A stretch of DNA of 64,000 nucleotides from Chloroflexota bacterium (GTDB lineage Bacteria > Chloroflexota > Anaerolineae > Aggregatilineales > Phototrophicaceae): NCBI GenBank assembly GCA_020161935.1, contig JAIUNI010000001.1, positions 1,612,001 through 1,676,000 on the forward strand, read 5' to 3'. The position numbers and the translations under genes are program-made. The notes beneath the pieces were generated by a model. It searched no databases and was not told the DNA's origin. It saw only the letters and a program-made list of their open reading frames with translations. Shown here piece by piece: positions 9,092 through 15,931 of the stretch. The stretch's first letter is position 1. The number at the start of each line of letters is the position of its first letter.

Positions 9092-9717
9092 TCGACCAGA
9101 AGCTGCGCGATGGGCTGATTGATGCTTACGTCGCGTTGATTCCGATGATCATCTTGAATGTCCTGTGGTTTATCGTTTCCCTGCCCCTCGTCACCGCCTT
9201 TCCAGCGACCGGGGGGCTTTTTTATGCCACCAACCGACTGGCGCACGGCAAAAGCGCGAATTGGCGCACCTTCTTCGAGGGCTTCCGCATTCACTTCTGG
9301 CGGAGTTGGGCTGTAGGTTTGGTGAACCTGTTTCTAGCATTGGTGTTCGCGGTCAACTTCATTTTCTACTCGTGGAATAACGAACAGTGGGTGCTGTTCG
9401 CGCGTGGCGTGGTGATCGTCGTGGCGCTGGTGTGGCTGGCGCTGCAAGTGTATCTGTTCCCGCTGCTGATGGAGCAAGAAGAACCGCGACTACGCCTCGC
9501 GCTGCGGAACAGCAGTGTGATTATGCTCAAGCGACCGCTGCTGACGTTGGGGGCTACCCTGCTCATCGCTCTCGTCGGCATCCTGTCGACGTTCGTCATT
9601 CAGCCAGCATGGATCTTTATCACGGCGAGTTCGTGCGCCTTCCTCGCCAACCGCGCCACGCTTTACGCCATCGCGCAGATTACCGGCAAAAAGACCGACT
9701 CACCGCAGCCGGAGTAG
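9088..9717 (+). CDS. YesL-like (DUF624) membrane protein
   Basis: This 209-residue protein has about five hydrophobic segments and the features of the YesL/DUF624 family: an N-terminal LNVLWFIVSLPLVTAFPATG, then ALFYATNRLAHGK-like sequence and a FFEGFRIHFWRSW stretch. Members are often encoded inside carbohydrate ABC transporter operons, but their function is not established. It starts within the ATGA overlap with the upstream gene and its last 18 bases overlap the convergent alpha-galactosidase gene, which leaves no room for a terminator between them. Confidence 0.75.
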   Translation: MIDQKLRDGLIDAYVALIPMIILNVLWFIVSLPLVTAFPATGGLFYATNRLAHGKSANWRTFFEGFRIHFWRSWAVGLVNLFLALVFAVNFIFYSWNNEQWVLFARGVVIVVALVWLALQVYLFPLLMEQEEPRLRLALRNSSVIMLKRPLLTLGATLLIALVGILSTFVIQPAWIFITASSCAFLANRATLYAIAQITGKKTDSPQPE

Positions 9718-11724
9718 CGCCGAGCCTTCTTCTGGCAGGTTATCAAATCGCAGTCCGGTTTCCATCAATTCACGCCCACTTATATTTGCAAGCGGTTCGC
9801 CATCCAATGTTTCGACTTGGTAAATATGTTCTGGTTCAAGGTCGAGCAAGGCGATTGAACGCGCGGCTTCCGCCCCCGGCAGCCGGAACACGAACAGCAG
9901 ATGTTCGCTTTTATCCGGCAGGCTGTACTGGAAGGCACACCAACCGTCGCCCTCCCCGCTGCGGCGCGGCTGCTCGGTCAAGCGGTAGAGATCGGCCTCG
10001 CGCACATAGCGGCGTACATGCTGCTTATACATGCCGATGTGATAGGCAAGGCGCTGGGCAACCCATTCCGGCAGTTCGGGCAGCTTTTGAGACATGCCAA
10101 AAGCGCCAAGCATGGCAATGCGGGTGTAATAGTCGAGCTGGTGCGGCTGTAATTCAGGGTCACGCGGGTTAAAGTTTTGCTGGGCGGGTCGGCCTTCGCC
10201 GCGCCACTCGCTAAAGCTCCAGTGGAGGCAAGCGTTGGCGGCCAGCATGGTACTGGCTCCCCAGAACACCTGCAAATCGTGAACCGGCCAATCGGGATCA
10301 CTCAAAAAGGTTAGATGCGTATGGCGCATGATGCCGAGGTCGATCCGCAAGCCGCCGGATGAGCAGTTTTCGAGGACGACCTGCGGGAACGCGGCACGGA
10401 TGCGTTCCAACACCGCGTAGTAACCTCGATAGTGGGCGAATAGACCGTTGTCTAGGTCATGACCATGATCGGCGCGATTGCAACCAGCTTGGGGGTCAAC
10501 GTTGAAATCGAGCTTAATCCAGTCGCAGTTGTACTCACGAATGATGCGGCTGAGGGTCTCAAACGCCCACTCTTGCACGGCAGGGTTGCCAAAGCAGACA
10601 TACCCTAAGGGTGATTGGTCACTCAGCGCGGGGAAATACGGTCGCAGCGTGGCGAGGTCAGCCTTCGCACCCAAGCCTTCGATCTCGCACCAGAAGCCGA
10701 ACTTCATACCTTTCGCATGGATTGCGTCGGACAAAGCACGGAGGCCACCGGGGAAACGCTGGCGGTTGACCTTGTGCCAGTCGCCGCGTTCGAGATGCCA
10801 CTCCGGCCCTTCCCCGAACCAACCCGCGTCCAGCGTACAAATCTCGACACCTAATGCCGCCGCCGCATCGACATTTTTGAGGAACACATCCTCATTAATC
10901 TCGACATCCTCATAACTCCACCAGTGATTCCACTCGACAGGCAGTTCATCGGAAAGGGTATTACGCGGATACCAGTGCTGCCGCCCGACACGCGCATACT
11001 GCTGCGAAACGTGGTTGAGGTCACGCCCGACGACGAGAATCATATGCGGCGTTTCGAGCGATTCTCCGGCTGCTAAGGTGGTAGCATATTCCCAATCATG
11101 CAAGCCGCCGCTCAGTCGATAACCCCCTGTCGGCAGTGTTTCAAACCGGCAAACCCAATTCCCCGACCACGCCACCGAACCAGATAGCACCTGCCCATTT
11201 TCGGCAACCAGCGCGAACCACGGATGCTGACCTTTCGAAGAACGGCCATGATGGGTTTCGAGGGTCATGTTCTCTTGTAAAGTAACCTGTTTGCCCTCAA
11301 ACTCCTGCCCCCAATCGCTGTTGAAGTGTAAGAGTTCATAGTTGGCTGGCGAAAGATCAAGCGAGTAGCTATCCAACCGAGGAATGAACAACTCACCTTC
11401 AATGACCTTTATCACCTGCCACTGCTCAATCAGGGTGGTATCGTCATAAACCAGAATGTGATGATCGACAGTCAACGCTTCATTCTCGAACTGCGCGATC
11501 CAATGTTGAGCGCCAGTTCGTGACTCACCCAACGTCCAACCCATAAAAGTCAGGCTAGTCGCATCCCAGCACTGGTCATCGTGATGTATTGCAAATAGCG
11601 GCGACAAGCCTTCAGCATCAATCCAAGAATGGCCGTCGATCCCATATTGGCGGAGGTTTAAACGGTCATCTTCGACTTCAAAGGTGAGGATGTTTGGCGA
11701 CGTGAAAAACTGTTGAGTGGTCAT
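9700..11724 (-). CDS. GH36-type alpha-galactosidase
   Basis: This enzyme should remove terminal alpha-linked galactose from oligosaccharides such as raffinose or melibiose. The GH36 pattern is clear: an N-terminal beta domain, a barrel starting at EICTLDAGWFGEG, the nucleophile in DWIKLDFN (Asp406 counted from the ATG at 11724), ENCSSGG, and a downstream SDPDW stretch where the acid/base aspartate is expected. It has no signal peptide, so it is cytoplasmic. A GTG start at 11766 would add 14 residues; the ATG is preferred because AAGGAT lies 11 bases upstream. It diverges from the GH65 gene across the promoter and operator at 11806-11844 and converges with the YesL-like gene, overlapping it by 18 bases. 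Confidence 0.92.
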   Translation of the reverse strand: MTTQQFFTSPNILTFEVEDDRLNLRQYGIDGHSWIDAEGLSPLFAIHHDDQCWDATSLTFMGWTLGESRTGAQHWIAQFENEALTVDHHILVYDDTTLIEQWQVIKVIEGELFIPRLDSYSLDLSPANYELLHFNSDWGQEFEGKQVTLQENMTLETHHGRSSKGQHPWFALVAENGQVLSGSVAWSGNWVCRFETLPTGGYRLSGGLHDWEYATTLAAGESLETPHMILVVGRDLNHVSQQYARVGRQHWYPRNTLSDELPVEWNHWWSYEDVEINEDVFLKNVDAAAALGVEICTLDAGWFGEGPEWHLERGDWHKVNRQRFPGGLRALSDAIHAKGMKFGFWCEIEGLGAKADLATLRPYFPALSDQSPLGYVCFGNPAVQEWAFETLSRIIREYNCDWIKLDFNVDPQAGCNRADHGHDLDNGLFAHYRGYYAVLERIRAAFPQVVLENCSSGGLRIDLGIMRHTHLTFLSDPDWPVHDLQVFWGASTMLAANACLHWSFSEWRGEGRPAQQNFNPRDPELQPHQLDYYTRIAMLGAFGMSQKLPELPEWVAQRLAYHIGMYKQHVRRYVREADLYRLTEQPRRSGEGDGWCAFQYSLPDKSEHLLFVFRLPGAEAARSIALLDLEPEHIYQVETLDGEPLANISGRELMETGLRFDNLPEEGSALLRLR

Positions 11725-11805
11725 AAACGCGCTTTCATCCTTAGTCGAGTAAAAGTCAATCTGCACAAATCGGCTGTTATTCCCCGTAATACTGTCAGAA
11801 AACGG

Positions 11806-11834
11806 TTGCCAATTCCGAAAAGCACCTGTATATT
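11806..11834 (+). promoter_or_regulatory. Predicted sigma-70 promoter for the GH65-LacI operon
   Basis: TTGCCA (11806-11811) and TATATT (11829-11834) each match the consensus at five of six positions and are separated by exactly 17 bases. The operator at 11833-11844 overlaps the end of the -10 box and the expected start site. A LacI-type repressor bound there would block initiation. Confidence 0.7.
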
Positions 11835-11844
11835 AAACGTTTAA
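11833..11844. promoter_or_regulatory. LacI-family operator TTAAACGTTTAA, copy 1
   Basis: A perfect 12-bp palindrome centred on CG. The same 12 bases recur at 15895-15906 before the beta-phosphoglucomutase gene. The only LacI gene between the two sites is the one at 14128, which makes it the likely binder. The site sits in the divergent gap between GH36 and GH65, so it could also influence the alpha-galactosidase gene. Confidence 0.8.
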
Positions 11845-11883
11845 GTATACAACAAATCAAATCATATAAAAAGGAATTTTGAC

Positions 11884-14079
11884 GTGACTCAGAAATTGTG
11901 GCAGATCGAAGAATTTCCCTTCCATCCTGAGCGTCTTAACCACTACGAAACCCTGTTCACCATCGGCAACGGCTACCTTGCCACACGCGGCTCGTTCGAA
12001 GAAGCCTATAAAGGCGGTATCTCGACCACGATGGTACACGGGATTTTCGACCACGCCGAAGGTGCGCTCGTCCCTGAATTGGTGAATGCGCCGAACTGGC
12101 TGCCGATCAACATCACGATTGACGGTACGCCCTTCCAACTCATCAACCAGAATGACAGCACACTCAAGCCCAAGAATGGCGCGGTCGTCGGCTACCGCCG
12201 CATCCTGATGCTGGACAAGGGCATCCTGCGCCGCGAAGTGCTGTTCCGCGCCGAGTCCGGCTCAATTGTGCGCCTCGTGTTTGAACGTTTTGCCAGCCTC
12301 CACGACGAACACCTGATGGTGCAGCGGTTGGAAATCACAGCGGTTGACGGCAACCCGCAGATCGAAATCAAGAGTTCTATCGACTCCGACGTGAGCAACG
12401 TCGGCATCAAACACTGGGGGGATATTCAGGCCGAAGCGGGCAGCAGCTATACCTCCGTCAGCGCCAAAACAATCCAGTCCGGTTACGGCATTGCGATGGC
12501 TTCGACTCTGCGTGCCACCTCGAACAAGGCGAACGTCGAATTTACAACCCGTAACGGTCAGCCGAGCGCGAACACTCACTTCCAACTCCAGCAAGAGGAC
12601 AGCATCGAGTTCCTCAAGCTCACTTCGGTATACACCTCGCGCGATGGTGACAATCCGCTGCAATCAGCGGTCGCCAAGCTCGGCGAAGCTGCCAGCGCGA
12701 CCTACGAGTCACTGGTCACCCCGCACATCAACGAGTGGGCGACCTACTGGAAGACCAGCGACGTGCAGATCGAAGGCGACGAGGGCTCGCAACTCGCCGT
12801 CCGCTTCACCCAATACCACATTCTGATCGCCGCGCCGCGCCACGACGACGACGTGAGTATCGGCGCAAAGACACTCTCCGGTACCGGCTACAAAGGTCAT
12901 GTGTTCTGGGATACGGAATTGTTCATCCTCCCGCCGCTTTCGCTGGGGCAGCCTAAGCTGGCGCGTAACCTGTTGATGTACCGCTATCACCGGTTGGCGG
13001 GTGCGCGGAATAAAGCGAAGGCCAACGGCTACGAAGGCGCGATGTACCCGTGGGAAAGTACCGATACCGGCGAAGAAACCACGCCGTCGTGGGGCGACCC
13101 ACAGCCGGACGGCAGCCGCATCCGCATCTGGACAGGTGACAGCGAACAGCACATCTCGACCGATATTGCCTACGGTATCCTGCAATATTGGCGCTATTCC
13201 GGCGACAACAACTTTCTGCAACAATACGGCGCGGAAATCGTGCTGGATACCGCCGTGTTCTGGGGCAGCCGCGTGGAATGGAAAAACGAGCGCTACGAAC
13301 TCTCGCAGCAAATCGGCCCGGACGAGTACCACGAAAATATCGACAACAGCGTGTTCACCAACCGCATGACGGTGTGGCACCTCGAACAGGCGCTTGCCCT
13401 GTTGGAATGGCTCAAGACCAACGCGCCCGCCGATGCCGAACGTCTGACCACCCAACTTGACCTCACACCCAAGCGCCTCGACCACTGGCGCGATGTGATT
13501 GCCAAGATGTACATTCCGTTCGACGAAGACAAGCAGATTCATGTGCAGTTCCCCGGCTTCTTCGATCTGGAATACATCCCCGTGCCGCATTACGAACCGC
13601 GTACCATGAGCGTACAGGCCATCTTGGGGCATCACCGCAGCATCCAAACGCAGGTGATTAAGCAGGCAGATGTGGTGATGATGACCGCCCTGCTTGGTGA
13701 CGAACTCGCGTCGAAAGACGTGCTGATGAACAACTGGAACACGTACTACCCACGCACTGACCACGGTTCGTCACTCAGCCCTGCCATTCACGCATGGGTC
13801 GCGGCTCGGCTCGGCCTCGATGACTTGGCCTACTACCTATTTGAACACGCTGCCGAAATTGACCTGAAGGACAACAAAGGCAACGTCAAGGATGGCATCC
13901 ACGGCGCGGCCAGCGGCGGTCTGTGGCAAGCGTTGGTCTTTGGCTTCTGCGGTCTGCACATTACGCCCGACGGTAATGTCGCTGTCGCACCGCGCCTACC
14001 CAAACATTGGAAACAGGTATCATTTACGATATACTTTAAGGGTAAGGAACAAGAGTTCACCATTACAAATACCCCTTAA
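11884..14079 (+). CDS. GH65 glycoside phosphorylase (maltose/kojibiose/trehalose type)
   Basis: This 731-residue cytoplasmic enzyme should cleave an alpha-glucosyl disaccharide with phosphate to give beta-glucose 1-phosphate and glucose. The family features are all present: an N-terminal beta-sandwich with TIGNGYLATRGSFEEAY (about 26-42), the barrel motif GHVFWDTELFILPPL, the catalytic acid in GPDEYHEN (Glu481), and the phosphate-site stretch HGSSLSPAIHA. Length is normal for the family. Start is a GTG with AAGGA upstream. The beta-phosphoglucomutase gene 1 kb away would convert the product to glucose 6-phosphate, which favours phosphorylase over hydrolase. The disaccharide cannot be fixed from sequence. 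Confidence 0.93.
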   Translation: MTQKLWQIEEFPFHPERLNHYETLFTIGNGYLATRGSFEEAYKGGISTTMVHGIFDHAEGALVPELVNAPNWLPINITIDGTPFQLINQNDSTLKPKNGAVVGYRRILMLDKGILRREVLFRAESGSIVRLVFERFASLHDEHLMVQRLEITAVDGNPQIEIKSSIDSDVSNVGIKHWGDIQAEAGSSYTSVSAKTIQSGYGIAMASTLRATSNKANVEFTTRNGQPSANTHFQLQQEDSIEFLKLTSVYTSRDGDNPLQSAVAKLGEAASATYESLVTPHINEWATYWKTSDVQIEGDEGSQLAVRFTQYHILIAAPRHDDDVSIGAKTLSGTGYKGHVFWDTELFILPPLSLGQPKLARNLLMYRYHRLAGARNKAKANGYEGAMYPWESTDTGEETTPSWGDPQPDGSRIRIWTGDSEQHISTDIAYGILQYWRYSGDNNFLQQYGAEIVLDTAVFWGSRVEWKNERYELSQQIGPDEYHENIDNSVFTNRMTVWHLEQALALLEWLKTNAPADAERLTTQLDLTPKRLDHWRDVIAKMYIPFDEDKQIHVQFPGFFDLEYIPVPHYEPRTMSVQAILGHHRSIQTQVIKQADVVMMTALLGDELASKDVLMNNWNTYYPRTDHGSSLSPAIHAWVAARLGLDDLAYYLFEHAAEIDLKDNKGNVKDGIHGAASGGLWQALVFGFCGLHITPDGNVAVAPRLPKHWKQVSFTIYFKGKEQEFTITNTP

Positions 14080-14127
14080 AGACGGTTCGTTGGGGTATTG
14101 GTATATCCCAGCGTGGTATAGACAACT

Positions 14128-15150
14128 GTGCCGACAATCAAAGACGTGGCTAAAGAAGCCGGTGTTTCGATAGCCACTGTTTCGTATGTCCTGAATAACA
14201 AAACGCATCTTGTCGGGAAAGACACCCGACAAGAAGTACTCGATGCCATCAAGCGAGTGGGTTATACACCCAACATCACGGCGCGTAACCTGAAAGCCAG
14301 CCAAACCCGCCTGATCGGTTATGCGTGGCACCGGGTTCCGAATGATGAGACTAACCCCTTGCTTGATGGTTTCGCGTATTTTCTGGCTCAGGCCGCCGAA
14401 GCCGTCAATTACCACCTACTGACGTTTACCCACGCTGATGACGATCCCATTCCTGTTTACAATGAAATGATCCGTACGCAGCGTGTAGACGGATTCGTGC
14501 TTTCCGGCACCGTCGCCGACGACGCACGCATTCGATTCCTCACCAATGAGGGTTTCCCCTTTGTCAGCTTCGGACGTTCGAACCCCGGTTGGGCGTTTAA
14601 TTGGGTCGATACGGATGGCAAAGTCGGGGTGCAAACGGCGGTCGAATACTTGATTTCGCTCGGTCATCAGCGGATCGCGATGGTGGCGTGGCCGGAGGAA
14701 TCGGTCACCGGCAACTACCGCCTGTACGGTTATATCGAAGCGATGCAAGCCGCCGGTTTGCCAGTCCACGACGGTTATCTTCAACGCGGTGAAAATGAGG
14801 AAACGGCAGGTGCGAATGCCCTCAACCAATGGCTGCAACTGCCGAATGATATTCGCCCGACGGCCGCCATCGCGATTACGGATATTGTGGCTATCGGCCT
14901 GATGCGTGAAGCCGAACGACAGGGTGTGCAAATTCCAACCGACTTCTCGGTCATCGGCTTTGACGACGCGCCCATGAGCCAATACGTACACCCGGCACTG
15001 ACGACGCTGCGCCAAGCCATCCCGCAAACAGGGCAAGCCTTGATGACGATTTTGGAAGCGCTGCTCAACAAAACGGAGCCGAAAGAGGCACACATCCTCA
15101 TCACGCCCCGCCTCATTCTCCGCGAAACCTGCGCCCCACCTTTACGCTAG
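14128..15150 (+). CDS. LacI-family transcriptional regulator of the GH65/beta-PGM regulon
   Basis: This 340-residue protein has the LacI helix-turn-helix TIKDVAKEAGVSIATVSYVL at about residues 3-22, a hinge with ARNLKASQT, and a sugar-sensing core ending in LTTLRQAIPQTGQ and LITPRLILRETC. It starts at a GTG 48 bases after the phosphorylase gene, in the same operon. It probably represses both its own operon (operator 11833-11844) and the convergent beta-phosphoglucomutase gene (operator 15895-15906). The start is set by the conserved HTH, which begins at the third codon. Its stop codon overlaps that of the mutase gene on the other strand by four bases (CTAG). Confidence 0.93.
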   Translation: MPTIKDVAKEAGVSIATVSYVLNNKTHLVGKDTRQEVLDAIKRVGYTPNITARNLKASQTRLIGYAWHRVPNDETNPLLDGFAYFLAQAAEAVNYHLLTFTHADDDPIPVYNEMIRTQRVDGFVLSGTVADDARIRFLTNEGFPFVSFGRSNPGWAFNWVDTDGKVGVQTAVEYLISLGHQRIAMVAWPEESVTGNYRLYGYIEAMQAAGLPVHDGYLQRGENEETAGANALNQWLQLPNDIRPTAAIAITDIVAIGLMREAERQGVQIPTDFSVIGFDDAPMSQYVHPALTTLRQAIPQTGQALMTILEALLNKTEPKEAHILITPRLILRETCAPPLR

Positions 15151-15800
15151 GCGAAACGCTGCTGAACCGCCTCGACAGTTAAGGTCGCCAAGCCGTCCGC
15201 GCTCAACAGATGCGCCGCCTGTACATTGGACTGCCCCACACCCACCGTCCAGAAGCCGCCCTTTAAGGCCGCGTCAATTCCCGCTTCGGCATCCTCAAAC
15301 ACAACCGCTTCGTTGGGCGGGGTTTGCAGCCCACCGGCGACCCAGATGAACAGGTCCGGCGCGGGTTTACTGTTGACAACGCTGTAACCGTCACCGATCA
15401 CGCCGAACAGGTCAATCACGCCCAGCCGTTGCAGTACATTCTTGGCGTTCTTGCTAGCAGAACCGATGCCCAATTTAATGCCTGCCGCGCGTGCGGATTG
15501 CAAAAACGCGCCTACCCCCGGCAGCAGGTCGTCCGGTGTGACTTGATCCAAGTAGCGGACATAGTAGTCGTTCTTGCGCGTCATCCACACCTGCGCGGTC
15601 GGCTCGTCAATCGGTCGTCCCTTCAACATGCGGCTGAGGCTTTCACGGCGGGATACGCCACGAAGCTGTTCGTTGTCCTCACGGGTGAAGGAAACGCCTT
15701 CCTCGTCCGCCAACTGCTTCCATGCGAGGAAGTGAAACTCCGCCGTGTCGGTAATCACGCCGTCCAGATCAAAAATAAACGCTCGAATTATGTTGCCCAT
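15147..15800 (-). CDS. pgmB: Beta-phosphoglucomutase
   Basis: This HAD-superfamily enzyme interconverts beta-glucose 1-phosphate and glucose 6-phosphate. The first motif FIFDLDGVITDT carries the phosphorylated nucleophile (Asp11) and acid/base Asp13. The cap domain contains RGVSRRESL, motif II is GIGSASKN, and the last motif is VFEDAEAGIDAA. About 217 residues is normal for the family. It partners the GH65 phosphorylase, whose product is its substrate, and both promoters carry the same operator. A GTG two codons upstream (15806) is an alternative start, and a GGGGTG element could serve either. Confidence 0.93.
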   Translation of the reverse strand: MGNIIRAFIFDLDGVITDTAEFHFLAWKQLADEEGVSFTREDNEQLRGVSRRESLSRMLKGRPIDEPTAQVWMTRKNDYYVRYLDQVTPDDLLPGVGAFLQSARAAGIKLGIGSASKNAKNVLQRLGVIDLFGVIGDGYSVVNSKPAPDLFIWVAGGLQTPPNEAVVFEDAEAGIDAALKGGFWTVGVGQSNVQAAHLLSADGLATLTVEAVQQRFA

Positions 15801-15855
15801 ATGCACCCCAAATCATGCTCAGTTCACATAACCTTTTTGCACGGCCAAACATGCA

Positions 15856-15881
15856 AAAGGGGATACACGTGTATCCCCTTT
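15856..15881. repeat. 26-bp perfect palindrome at the pgmB transcription start
   Basis: The left arm AAAGGGGATACAC (15856-15868) is the exact complement of the right arm GTGTATCCCCTTT (15869-15881). On the minus strand it begins two bases after the predicted -10 box of pgmB and is followed by TTTTGC. It could be a terminator for the upstream rhamnosidase operon, a 5' stem-loop of the pgmB message, or a second operator. Sequence alone does not separate these. Confidence 0.6.
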
Positions 15882-15882
15882 A

Positions 15883-15911
15883 TTCATACCGACTTTAAAC
15901 GTTTAAGTCAA
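15883..15911 (-). promoter_or_regulatory. Predicted pgmB promoter with LacI operator copy 2 in the spacer
   Basis: On the minus strand TTGACT (15911-15906) and TATGAA (15888-15883) are 17 bases apart. The operator TTAAACGTTTAA (15895-15906) fills most of the spacer and just touches the -35 box, so a bound repressor would exclude polymerase. The operator is identical to the one at 11833-11844. Confidence 0.75.
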
Positions 15912-15931
15912 TAGCAGCCTAAACGTTGGCA

